From an uncultured Oscillospiraceae bacterium (GTDB lineage: Bacteria; Bacillota; Clostridia; Oscillospirales; Oscillospiraceae), in contig CANQNS010000003.1 in NCBI GenBank assembly GCA_947625285.1, positions 124,001 to 188,000 of the forward strand: DNA of 64,000 nt, given 5' to 3'. The translations under genes were made by a program, and so were the position numbers. Below are positions 24,092 through 32,076 of the stretch, piece by piece. The notes under the pieces were generated by a model. That model worked only from the letters and a program-made list of their open reading frames with translations, was not told the origin of the DNA and searched no databases. The stretch's first letter is position 1; every line of letters begins with the position of its first letter.

Positions 24092-24766
24092 TTAGCCTTT
24101 TTCCTGTTGGCGCAATATGGTCTTGATGGGGTCGGCGTCTCCCGTCAGGCCCTCCCGGGCCAGGAGCTGTTCCATCACCTTGATGTCCGCGTCCACGTCC
24201 AGGGCGTCGTTTTTGTAAAGCGCGTCCAGCTGCTTTTGGAAGGCGTCGATCTCCGTCTGGAGCATGGCGGCGATGGAGGATCTGGCCCGGTCGGTGTTCT
24301 CGCCCGACGCGCCCTGGCCGCTCATGCGGTCATAGGCGTTGAGCAGCTTGATGGTGGAGGGGAGGAAATAGCCCTGGAATTTTTTGATCTGGGGGATGTC
24401 CGCGGCGTCCTGGACCGCGTCCTGGGCGATGCGGTCGCTGAGCCGGGCCAGTTGGCCGATCTTCGCCTTCACATCCTCGTCGGGGATGGACCCGGCCAGC
24501 CGCTCCATCTCGGCGCGGGCCCGGGCGGCCTCCGCCAGAACGGCGTCCGCCTCCGGCCCATAGGACACGGGCTCCGGCTCGGGCTCGGGCACATATTCCG
24601 TCACGGGCTTTATGAGCTTGTCCGCCGCCAGCCAGACCCCCGCCGTCACCAGCGCGGCGATCAGGAAGTGCAAAAGGCTGTAAAGGGGGAACACCAGCGC
24701 GTACAGGGCGAAAGCCCCGGCGGCGATGTAGACCGGCAGAGCGGAACGGTGTTTGACCTCTCGCAT
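24092..24766 (-). CDS. xpaC: XpaC-family protein
   Basis: A protein of 224 residues with two closely spaced hydrophobic helices at about 8-50 (LPVYIAAGAFALYALVFPLY, FLIAALVTAGVWLAADKL) and a soluble helical domain with the family segment IPQIKKFQGYFLPSTIKLLNAYDRM. XpaC was named for hydrolysis of an indolyl phosphate, but its real role is unknown; it is co-expressed with TelA and probably tethers it to the membrane. First gene of the xpaC-telA-lemA-TPM set. Confidence 0.88.
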   Translation of the reverse strand: MREVKHRSALPVYIAAGAFALYALVFPLYSLLHFLIAALVTAGVWLAADKLIKPVTEYVPEPEPEPVSYGPEADAVLAEAARARAEMERLAGSIPDEDVKAKIGQLARLSDRIAQDAVQDAADIPQIKKFQGYFLPSTIKLLNAYDRMSGQGASGENTDRARSSIAAMLQTEIDAFQKQLDALYKNDALDVDADIKVMEQLLAREGLTGDADPIKTILRQQEKG

Positions 24767-24830
24767 GACGATGCCTCCCAGTCAGTATGTCACTATTTTA
24801 AAATAATCCGGCAATAACGTCAAGGTCTAC

Positions 24831-24883
24831 TTGCTAGGGACCGGGGGTATATGGTATAATAGGACTGTTAGCCCTATTATACC
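24831..24883 (+). promoter_or_regulatory. Promoter with palindromic -10 region
   Basis: TTGCTA at 24831-24836 and TATAAT at 24855-24860 with an 18-base spacer. GGTATAATAGG (24853-24863) is repeated exactly inverted as CCTATTATACC (24873-24883), so a second TATAAT faces the xpaC side. The 305-base gap from 24767 to 25071 holds this element and no convincing gene. It may serve as a shared operator or as divergent promoters. Confidence 0.5.
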
Positions 24884-25071
24884 TGAAAGATACCGGTCGC
24901 GCTCCCGGCTGGCGCCGAAACCGCGCGACATGGTATACTATGAACAATATGGGGGAACGTGTCCTTGCGGGGAAACAGTGGGGACAGACCGGCCCCCGGC
25001 CGGCCCATCCCCTATATGAAAGCCTGTCGCGCGCGGCGCGGCTGGACCATATTATGCAACGGGTGACGCAC

Positions 25072-25734
25072 ATGACAAACATCAAGATCGCGCCTTCTAT
25101 CCTGGCCGCCGATTTCGCCAGGCTGGACGACGAGATAAAAGACGTGCTGGACGCCGGCGCGGATTATATCCACCTGGATGTGATGGACGGGCAGTTCGTG
25201 CCCAACCTCTCCATGGGCGTGCCGGTGGTCCGCAGCATCCGCAACGCCTTTCCGGAGGCGTTTCTGGACGTGCATCTGATGATCGTGCAGCCCCGGAACA
25301 TGGTGGAGGCCTTCGCCCGGGCGGGGGCCAGCCACATCACGGTGCATCTGGAGGCGGACACGCCTGAGAACATCGCCCAGGCCCTGCGGATCGCCCGGGA
25401 CCATGGCGTGCGGACGGGGCTGTCCCTGAAGCCCGCCACCCCGGCGTCGGCGCTGGAGGGCTGGCTGGAGGACCTGGATATGGTACTTGTCATGACGGTG
25501 GAGCCCGGCTTTGGGGCCCAGCGGTTCATGACGGACCAACTGGACAAGGTGCGGGCCGTCCGGCGGATGCTGGACGCGGCGCATCCGGCCTGCGACGTGG
25601 AGGTGGACGGAGGCATCAAGCCGGACACCGCCCCCGCCGCCATCGCCGCGGGAGCCAACGTGCTGGTGGCCGGCTCCGCCGTGTTCGGCAGCGGTGACTA
25701 TGCCGCCGTCATCAAACAGCTTCGGGGAGAATAG
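25072..25734 (+). CDS. rpe: Ribulose-phosphate 3-epimerase
   Basis: Pentose-phosphate enzyme interconverting ribulose 5-phosphate and xylulose 5-phosphate. TIM barrel of 220 residues. Seen: IAPSILAADFARL at the N-terminus, the metal site HLDVMDGQFVPN, HLM, VMTVEPGFGAQRF, and the phosphate-binding VDGGIK and VAGSAVFG. The ATG at 25072 gives the family's usual N-terminus. The frame is open to 24940, but that extension has no family match and lacks a good ribosome site. recR follows six bases later. Confidence 0.95.
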   Translation: MTNIKIAPSILAADFARLDDEIKDVLDAGADYIHLDVMDGQFVPNLSMGVPVVRSIRNAFPEAFLDVHLMIVQPRNMVEAFARAGASHITVHLEADTPENIAQALRIARDHGVRTGLSLKPATPASALEGWLEDLDMVLVMTVEPGFGAQRFMTDQLDKVRAVRRMLDAAHPACDVEVDGGIKPDTAPAAIAAGANVLVAGSAVFGSGDYAAVIKQLRGE

Positions 25735-25740
25735 ATAGAA

Positions 25741-26340
25741 ATGGCGTTTTTTCCCGCATCATTTGAAGATCTGATAGACCGCTTCGCGTCGCTGCCGGGC
25801 ATCGGCCGCAAGAGCGCCCAGCGGCTGGCTTTCCATGTGCTGGGTCTGCCGGAGGGGGAGGCGGAGGCCTTTGCCGAGACGATCCTGTGGGCCCGGCGGA
25901 CCGTACATACCTGCCCGGTGTGCCAGAACCTGACGGACGGGGACATCTGCCCCGTCTGCGCCGACGAGCGGCGGGACAGGTCCGTCATCTGCGTGGTGGC
26001 GGAGCCCCGGGACGTGGCCAGCCTGGAGCGCAGCCGGGAGTTCGGCGGGGTGTACCATGTGCTGCACGGGGTACTGTCGCCCATGAGCCATGTGGGGCCC
26101 GACGATATCCGCATCTCGGAGCTTGTCAAGCGCGTGGCGGAGGGGGACGTGAAGGAGGTCATCATGGCCACCAACCCGGACACGGAGGGGGACGCCACGG
26201 CCATGTACATCGCCCGGCTGCTGAAGCCCTTCGACGTGCGGGTGACCCGCCTGGCCTACGGCATCCCCGTGGGCTCCAACCTGGAATTTACCGACGACGC
26301 CACCCTGGTCCGCGCTCTGGAGGGCCGCCGGGAGATGTGA
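25741..26340 (+). CDS. recR: Recombination protein RecR
   Basis: A 199-residue DNA-repair protein that works with RecF/RecO to load RecA at gaps. Seen: helix-hairpin-helix LPGIGRKSAQRLAFH at about 18-32, a four-cysteine zinc finger CPVCQNL...CPVC, and a Toprim domain (VICVVAEPRDV, MATNPDTEGDATAMYI). It ends with the usual YGIPVGSNLEFTDD segment. It is probably co-transcribed with rpe. dnaX, the commonest partner, is not present here. A short hairpin at 26391-26409 follows. Confidence 0.97.
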   Translation: MAFFPASFEDLIDRFASLPGIGRKSAQRLAFHVLGLPEGEAEAFAETILWARRTVHTCPVCQNLTDGDICPVCADERRDRSVICVVAEPRDVASLERSREFGGVYHVLHGVLSPMSHVGPDDIRISELVKRVAEGDVKEVIMATNPDTEGDATAMYIARLLKPFDVRVTRLAYGIPVGSNLEFTDDATLVRALEGRREM

Positions 26341-26448
26341 CGGCGCGCTTTTGACAGTATAATTTTCCCGGAACAGGATATGATTGTTACGGGCAGGACG
26401 AGCCCTGCCTGACGTTTTGATACATAGTTAAGGAGAAATCGACATCCA

Positions 26449-28110
26449 ATGGCACAAAAACTCAAGATCATGGCTCTTGGCGGTCTGGACGAGATCGGCA
26501 AGAATCTGTACGTTTACGAGTATGGCAAGGACATCGTCGTGGTGGACTGCGGCATGGGCTTTCCCGACGAGGATATGTACGGCATCGACGTTGTCATACC
26601 CGACATCACCTACCTGACCCAGAACCGGGACCGCATCCGGGGCATCGTGCTGACCCACGGCCATGAGGACCACATCGGGGCCATGCCCTATGTGATGAGC
26701 CGGCTGGACTGCCCGGTGTACGCCACCCGGCTCACCGCCGCGCTGGTGCGCCTGAAGCTGGAGGAGCACGGCCTGGCCGACAAGGTAAAGCTCGTCACCT
26801 GCTCGGCGGGGGACCGGTTCCGCATGGGGGACAACTTCGAGTGCGAGCTCATCCATGTGAACCACTCCATCGCTGACAGCGTGGCGGTGGCTTTGAAGAC
26901 CCCCATCGGCACGGTGATCCACACCGGCGACTTCAAGATCGACCTGACCCCCATCGAGGGGGGCGTGTTCGACTTCCATCGGTTCGCGGAGCTGGGCAGC
27001 GAGGGGGTGCTGGCCCTGCTGTCGGACTCCACCAACGTGGAGCGGCCCGGCTACTCTGATTCGGAGCGGCACGTGGGGGAGAGCATGAAGAGGCTGTTCC
27101 GGGGCTGCGACAAGCGCATCATCGTCACCACCTTCGCCTCCAACGTCCACCGCATCCAGCAGATCATCAACTGCGCCGCCCACTACGGGCGGAAGGTGGG
27201 CGTCACCGGCCGGAGCATGGAAAACGTGCTGAAGCTGGCGGTGGAGGAGGGATATCTGAACATCCCCAAGGGCGTGCTGATGGAGATGAACCGCCTGGGG
27301 GCCCTGCCCCCGGAGCGGGTGGTGATCATCACCACCGGCAGCCAGGGGGAGAGCATGTCCGCCCTGTACCGCATGGCCTTTTCCGAACACCGGCAGGTGA
27401 AGATCGGCGCGGGGGACCGGGTCATCATCTCCGCCTCCGCCATCCCCGGCAACGAGCGCACCGTCACCAAGGTGATAGACGAGCTGTTCTATAAGGGCGC
27501 GGAGGTCATCTATGACCGCAGCATCGATATCCATGTCTCCGGCCACGCCTGCCAGGAGGAGCAAAAGACCATGCTGGCCCTTACCAAGCCCAAATTCTTC
27601 ATCCCCGTCCACGGGGAGCATCGGATGCTCTGCCGCCACGGGGATCTGGCGAAGGAGATGGGCGTGGACCCGGCCAACATCGTCATCGCCGGCATCGGTG
27701 ACGTGATCGAGCTGACCGGCAAGAAGATCCAGAAAAACGGCGCTGTCCCCTCCGGCCGGGTGCTGGTGGACGGGGCCAACGACGAGGGCGTGGAGAACGT
27801 GGTCCTCCGGGACCGGCAGCATCTGGCCCAGGACGGTATGCTGGTGGTAGTCATGACTATGTCCGGCCAGGACGGAACCCTGATCTCCGAGCCGGAGATC
27901 ATCACCCGCGGCTTTGTCTACGTCAAGGACAACGCCCAGCTCATGGAGGAGATGCGCCGGGTGGTGTATGAGTCCATCGCCTCCTGCGAGCGGCAGCGCA
28001 TCACCGACTGGGCGGAGATCAAGGGCCGGGTCAAGAGCCAGTTGAGCGGGTATCTCTATAAGGTCACCCGCCGCAGCCCCATGATCCTGCCCGTCATCAT
28101 GGAGGTGTGA
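26449..28110 (+). CDS. rnjA: Ribonuclease J
   Basis: A metallo-beta-lactamase/beta-CASP ribonuclease of 553 residues, central to mRNA decay and 5'-end processing in Firmicutes. Seen: the zinc motif LTHGHEDHIGAMP, the DFKIDLTP strand, SDSTNVERPG, beta-CASP segments (TTFASNVHRIQQI, TTGSQGESMSALYRMAF), and the His in VSGHACQEEQ and PVHGEHRM. The C-terminal domain for dimer contact is present. A TATAAT at 26358-26363 is the best -10 candidate, but its -35 is poor. RNase J1 and J2 cannot be told apart here. Confidence 0.95.
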   Translation: MAQKLKIMALGGLDEIGKNLYVYEYGKDIVVVDCGMGFPDEDMYGIDVVIPDITYLTQNRDRIRGIVLTHGHEDHIGAMPYVMSRLDCPVYATRLTAALVRLKLEEHGLADKVKLVTCSAGDRFRMGDNFECELIHVNHSIADSVAVALKTPIGTVIHTGDFKIDLTPIEGGVFDFHRFAELGSEGVLALLSDSTNVERPGYSDSERHVGESMKRLFRGCDKRIIVTTFASNVHRIQQIINCAAHYGRKVGVTGRSMENVLKLAVEEGYLNIPKGVLMEMNRLGALPPERVVIITTGSQGESMSALYRMAFSEHRQVKIGAGDRVIISASAIPGNERTVTKVIDELFYKGAEVIYDRSIDIHVSGHACQEEQKTMLALTKPKFFIPVHGEHRMLCRHGDLAKEMGVDPANIVIAGIGDVIELTGKKIQKNGAVPSGRVLVDGANDEGVENVVLRDRQHLAQDGMLVVVMTMSGQDGTLISEPEIITRGFVYVKDNAQLMEEMRRVVYESIASCERQRITDWAEIKGRVKSQLSGYLYKVTRRSPMILPVIMEV

Positions 28111-28144
28111 GGACCGCCTCTGATGGCCGCATATCTGCACAAGA

Positions 28145-28173
28145 CCCCGAGCCGCCGAAGCGGCCCGGGGCCT
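28145..28173 (+). terminator. Terminator after the RNase J gene
   Basis: CCCCGAGCCGC at 28145-28155 pairs with GCGGCCCGGGG at 28160-28170, with one mismatch, followed by a short pyrimidine stretch. The stem sequence resembles the terminators at 36963 and 54691. Confidence 0.65.
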
Positions 28174-28197
28174 TGCCGTCTTGCAAGCAGCAAAGAC

Positions 28198-28545
28198 AAC
28201 CACTAGCTATGCTAGTGGGGATAAAGAGCTTCCAGCGAGGAAAGAAGTAGACAAGAAGAAAACTCCTCATTAGAGTAGAGGGTAGGTTTGCCGGCCACCA
28301 ACTACAAAATGAGGAGGTCTTTATCGTGAAAGACAAAGACATAGGTAGTTTAGAGCATACGATGTGGCGGTGTCAATACCATGTGGTGTTTGCCCCGAAA
28401 TACAGGCGAAAGTAAAGCCCCTTAAGGGGCGGCCTGAAAAAGAAATGCGGTCGGCAAACTTTTAGGGCTCCTTTAGGGGCTCGCTAGTACCAGGCCTTCT
28501 AGGGCCTAGTCAAACCTCCGGCTTCGCCGGAGGTTTTGACTTTTA
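28198..28545 (+). mobile_element. Internally deleted IS200/IS605-type element
   Basis: The left part has the terminal-type hairpin CCACTAGC/GCTAGTGG (28200-28207 with 28211-28218), and a leader in which CTCCTCATT (near 28264) is complementary to AATGAGGAG (28308-28316), which contains the tnpA ribosome site. The first 29 codons of tnpA follow, then a stop and a jump to palindromic sequence (AGCCCCTTAAGGGGC) and the hairpin CCTCCGGCTTCGCCGGAGG near 28514-28532. The transposase catalytic core is missing, so it can move only with help. Exact ends were not determined. This accounts for most of the 465-base gap 28111-28575. Confidence 0.75.
28326..28415 (+). pseudogene. tnpA: TnpA (IS200-like Y1 transposase) N-terminal fragment
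   Basis: A GTG-started frame of 29 codons beginning VKDKDIGSLEHTMWRCQYH and ending VVFAPKYRRK, then TAA. This is the conserved N-terminus of IS200-family transposases, which are about 130-150 residues long. The HUH motif is absent here, and so is the catalytic tyrosine. GAGGAGG lies just upstream inside the inverted repeat that would hide it in the mRNA. Confidence 0.85.
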
Positions 28546-28575
28546 TTTGCTTCAAAGTGGTGTCGAGACGCCTCT

Positions 28576-29532
28576 TTACGCCTGCTTCTTTCCCCGGCGC
28601 CGCCGGCGGCGGGGGTGGGACTGGCGTTCCCGGAAGCTGTTTACCATCTCCTCGTCCGCCTGATAGAGCAGGCGGTTGGCGGACCAGCCGCCGATCTCCT
28701 CATGGCGCAGCCGGACCCGGCAGAGGTAGGAGCCGTGCTGGTCGCAGGTAGCCAGGGACATATACCGCCGGTCCCCCTGGCTGACCCAGCGGGTCCGCTC
28801 CAGCGTCTTGCCGCAGACCGGGCACACGGCCCTTGACTGGTCCACGGCCTCCCAGAGCTGTTCCCGGGTGTCGTAGGAGGGGGAGACGCTGTGTTCGATG
28901 GGCTCAGGCCCGTTCTGCCCGCCCCCGTGGGTCCGGCGGGACAGGTCATGGACAAGGTCCCCATAGGCGGCCAGGCCCCGGGCCATGTCCAGCCGGGAGC
29001 AGACAAGGGCCGTGTTATAGGCGTCGCCCAGGGCGTCGTGGGCCACCCGCGTCTGCTCTATGCCGAAGTGCTCCATGGCCGTTTCCAGGGACTTCTGGTT
29101 GTGGTCGGCGTCCTCGGTGAGCATATTGTAGATGAGCTGCAGATTGATCCACCGGCCCATCCAGTCGATGTCCAGGTCGTGGATGATGCAGTTTTGCTCC
29201 ATGATACCGCTGTCGTCATAGCCCCAGGTCATGAAGGTGCAGTCCGGCCCGCACCAGGCCAGGAACTTTTCCATGGCGGCCGGGAAGGAGAGGCCGTGGG
29301 CCAGGCGGGTGTTGTCGAAGCCCGTCAGCTTTTTGACTTTGTAGTGCATCTTCTTGAACCAGACCGGGCTCACGTCGCACTGGAACTCGTCCCCCGGGGT
29401 GAAGTCCTCGTTCAGCTTCACCGCGCCGATCTGGATGATCTCCCCCCGCAGATGGATGGGCAGGTGGTTGAAAACGGATGATTTTGCGCTCATGGCCTGG
29501 TTCCATTCCAGGTCTATGACGATATAAGGCAT
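28576..29532 (-). CDS. DEDDh 3'-5' exonuclease family protein
   Basis: A protein of 318 residues. The exonuclease fold covers about 1-180: IVIDLEWNQ (first acidic pair), GEIIQIGAVKLNEDF, DDSGIMEQN (second Asp region), and HDALGDAYNTALV (His and last Asp). This build resembles KapD/ERI-1-like exonucleases that act on RNA. A C-terminal half from about 225 has a CPVCGKTLERTRW...CDQHGSY zinc-ribbon-like segment and an Arg-rich tail (RRRRRRGKK), which fits nucleic-acid binding. The target is unknown. Confidence 0.82.
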   Translation of the reverse strand: MPYIVIDLEWNQAMSAKSSVFNHLPIHLRGEIIQIGAVKLNEDFTPGDEFQCDVSPVWFKKMHYKVKKLTGFDNTRLAHGLSFPAAMEKFLAWCGPDCTFMTWGYDDSGIMEQNCIIHDLDIDWMGRWINLQLIYNMLTEDADHNQKSLETAMEHFGIEQTRVAHDALGDAYNTALVCSRLDMARGLAAYGDLVHDLSRRTHGGGQNGPEPIEHSVSPSYDTREQLWEAVDQSRAVCPVCGKTLERTRWVSQGDRRYMSLATCDQHGSYLCRVRLRHEEIGGWSANRLLYQADEEMVNSFRERQSHPRRRRRRGKKQA

Positions 29533-29598
29533 ATGTGGCTGGTCCCCCTAAATTACTGTCCGGCATTTTATCACATTTTTGAAAAAATAACAACATAA

Positions 29599-29627
29599 TT
29601 GCGTAAATCGGCCGTATATGTTAAAAT
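29599..29627 (+). promoter_or_regulatory. Candidate promoter for the ddl-murF operon
   Basis: TTGCGT at 29599-29604 and TAAAAT at 29622-29627 with a 17-base spacer, in an AT-rich gap. Confidence 0.6.
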
Positions 29628-29673
29628 GCTGGAAAAGCGATAAGGATTTCGTTTCCATTGGAGGAGTTGCGGG

Positions 29674-30702
29674 ATGAAGATTGCGGTCATATGCGGGGGG
29701 CTTTCCAACGAGCGGGACGTGTCGCTGTCCAGCGGCATAGGCATCGCCGGGGCCCTGCGGGGCCAGGGCCATCAGGTGGCTCTGGTGGACCTTTTTTTGG
29801 GCTGGACGGAGCCCTTTGCGGCGGTGGAGGACGTGTTCTCGGCGGAGGACCGCGCCAGTGATTTCGCCGTGGGGGAGAACGCCCCCGATCTGGAGGCTGT
29901 CCGGGCCATGCGCCCCGGCCAGGGGCTGGTGGGCCCCAATGTGCTGGAGATATGCCAGGCGGCGGACATCGCCTTTCTGGCCCTGCACGGCGAGGAGGGT
30001 GAGAACGGCAAGCTACAGGCGTATTTTGACATCAACGGCGTGCGCTACACCGGCAGCGGCTATCTGGGCAGCGCCATCGCCATGAACAAGAGCATCTCCA
30101 AGACTCTGCTGTGGGAGGCCGGGGTACCGGTGGCGGACAGCGTCACCATCCGCAAGGGCGATAAGACGGCGAAAATGCCCTCGTTCCCCTGTGTGGTGAA
30201 GCCCTGCTCCGGCGGCAGCAGCGTGGGCACCACCATCGTCAAAAGCCCGGAGGAGTATGACGCGGCCCTTGCCCTGGCGTTCCGATACGAGCCCAGCGTG
30301 CTGGCGGAGAGCTTTATTGCCGGCCGGGAGCTGACCGTGGGGGTGCTGGACGGCAAGGCCATGCCCGTGACGGAGATCATCCCCAAGAGCGGGTTTTACG
30401 ACTATAAAAACAAGTACCAGCCCGGCATGACGGACGATCCCTGCCCCGCGCCCATCACGCCGGAGCAGACCGCCGCCATCCAGGCCCTGGCGGAGCGGGT
30501 CTATCGGGTCCTGCGCCTGGAGGCCTATGGCCGGGTTGACTTCATCATGGGCCGGGACGGCGTGTTCTACTGCCTGGAGGCCAACACCCTGCCCGGCATG
30601 ACGCCCACCAGCCTGATACCCCGGATGGGCCGGGCCATGGGCATGGACTACGGGACCTTGTGCCAGGCCCTGGTGGACGCCTCTTTGAAGAAATACCAAT
30701 GA
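29674..30702 (+). CDS. ddl: D-alanine--D-alanine ligase
   Basis: ATP-grasp enzyme of 342 residues that makes the D-Ala-D-Ala dipeptide for peptidoglycan. Seen: VICGGLSNERDVSLSSG, FLALHGEEGENGKLQ, VVKPCSGGSSVGTT, GFYDYKNKYQPG and CLEANTLPGMTPTSL. The FYDYKNKY loop with Tyr is the D-Ala-D-Ala form; D-lactate ligases of vancomycin-resistant cells differ there. GGAGG precedes the ATG. murF follows within 14 bases, so the dipeptide and the enzyme that attaches it come from the same transcript. Confidence 0.96.
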   Translation: MKIAVICGGLSNERDVSLSSGIGIAGALRGQGHQVALVDLFLGWTEPFAAVEDVFSAEDRASDFAVGENAPDLEAVRAMRPGQGLVGPNVLEICQAADIAFLALHGEEGENGKLQAYFDINGVRYTGSGYLGSAIAMNKSISKTLLWEAGVPVADSVTIRKGDKTAKMPSFPCVVKPCSGGSSVGTTIVKSPEEYDAALALAFRYEPSVLAESFIAGRELTVGVLDGKAMPVTEIIPKSGFYDYKNKYQPGMTDDPCPAPITPEQTAAIQALAERVYRVLRLEAYGRVDFIMGRDGVFYCLEANTLPGMTPTSLIPRMGRAMGMDYGTLCQALVDASLKKYQ

Positions 30703-30716
30703 TGGAGGCGGGACGC

Positions 30717-32060
30717 ATGAGAGATCTGACCTGCGCCGCTGTGGCGTCCGTCACCGGCGGAGAGGTCCGGGGCGCGCTTCCGGACGGAGAGCTCACCGGC
30801 CTGACTACCGACAGCCGGGCCGTCACGGCCGGGGGCCTGTTCGCGGCCATACCCGGCGCCAGGGCGGACGGTCACGATTTTATGGACCAGGCGGCGGAAA
30901 AGGGCGCGGCCTGCGTGCTGTGCCAGCGTTTCACGGCCGCGCCGGCGCCCCAGATCCGGGTGGAGGACACCCAGGCGGCCCTGGGGACCCTGGCGGGCTG
31001 GTACCGCCGGCGGTTCCACATCCCCTTCGTGGGGGTGACCGGCTCCGTGGGCAAGACCACCGCCAAGGAGATGATCGCCTCCGTGCTGGCCCAGCGGTTC
31101 GACACCCTCAAGACGGAGAAGAATTTCAATAACGAGCTGGGCGTGCCGCTGACGCTGTTCCGCCTGCGGGAGAACCATCAGGCGGCGGTGGTGGAGATGG
31201 GCATCTCCGGCTTTGGGGAGATGCGCCGGCTCACGGACATGGTCCGGCCGGACATCGGCGTTTTCACCGTCATCGGAGACGCCCACCTGGAATTTCTGGG
31301 CGACCGGCCCGGCGTGCTCCGGGCCAAGGGCGAGATGGTGGAGGGCATGGGTCCCGGCGGCGTCGTCATCGCCAACGGCGACGACGCGCTGCTGCGTGTC
31401 CATGACTTTGGCCGGCGCACGGTGCTGTTCGGACAGGGGCGGAACGCCGCCGTCCGGGCGGAGGACGTCCGGCCGGAGGGCACGGCGGCCATGCGGTGCG
31501 TGATATGCGCCGGGGACCGGCGCATCCCGGTCCGCGTCCCCGCCTTTGGCGCGCACATGGTAAGCGCGGCCCTGATGGGAGCCGCCGTGGGGCTGGAGCT
31601 GGGCCTGACGGACGGGGAGATCGCCCGGGGCATCGAGGACTATGAGGTGGTGGGCAGCCGCGGCCGGGTGCTGGAAACGGGCTGGGCCACCATCGTGGAC
31701 GACTGCTACAACGCCAATCCCACCAGTGTGAAAAGCGCGCTGGAGAGCCTGGCGTCCCTGCCGGGGAGAAAGGTCGCCATACTGGGCGATATGCGGGAGC
31801 TGGGGCCGTCCGGCCCGGCTCTGCACCGGCAGACCGGGGCCCTGGCGGCGGAGCTTTGCGACGCGGTGATCGCCTGCGGCGCGGAGGCGGAGCAGATCGC
31901 CGCCGGCGCGGGCGCGGACGCGGTGTGGTTCCGGACGCGGGAGGAGCTGATCGCAGAGCTGCCCCGGCTCATAGAGAGAGGCGACGCGGTACTGGTGAAG
32001 GCCAGCCGCGCCATGGGTTTTGAGGCGGTCACGGAGGCGTTGCTGGCTCTGGACCGCTGA
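30717..32060 (+). CDS. murF: UDP-N-acetylmuramoyl-tripeptide--D-Ala-D-Ala ligase
   Basis: Mur-ligase of 447 residues that adds D-Ala-D-Ala to the UDP-MurNAc-tripeptide in the cytosol. Seen: TTDSRAVTAGGLFAAIPG (substrate domain), GVTGSVGKTTAKEM (P-loop), NFNNELGVPLTL, EMGISGFGEMRRL, and DDCYNANPTSVKSAL (C-terminal domain). I chose the ATG at 30717, which has GGAGG eight bases upstream; the frame is open to 30660, but only within the end of ddl. It is directly downstream of ddl. Confidence 0.96.
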   Translation: MRDLTCAAVASVTGGEVRGALPDGELTGLTTDSRAVTAGGLFAAIPGARADGHDFMDQAAEKGAACVLCQRFTAAPAPQIRVEDTQAALGTLAGWYRRRFHIPFVGVTGSVGKTTAKEMIASVLAQRFDTLKTEKNFNNELGVPLTLFRLRENHQAAVVEMGISGFGEMRRLTDMVRPDIGVFTVIGDAHLEFLGDRPGVLRAKGEMVEGMGPGGVVIANGDDALLRVHDFGRRTVLFGQGRNAAVRAEDVRPEGTAAMRCVICAGDRRIPVRVPAFGAHMVSAALMGAAVGLELGLTDGEIARGIEDYEVVGSRGRVLETGWATIVDDCYNANPTSVKSALESLASLPGRKVAILGDMRELGPSGPALHRQTGALAAELCDAVIACGAEAEQIAAGAGADAVWFRTREELIAELPRLIERGDAVLVKASRAMGFEAVTEALLALDR

Positions 32061-32076
32061 GAGGGAGAGTGTCGTT

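Noticed and set aside
22757-24817. Plus-strand frame of 686 codons across lemA, telA and xpaC
   Set aside because: It crosses three real minus-strand genes and is rich in Leu, Val, Gly and His as expected for a shadow frame.
24940-25071. Upstream extension of rpe
   Set aside because: It adds 44 residues unlike any epimerase and has no ribosome site; the ATG at 25072 gives the known N-terminus.
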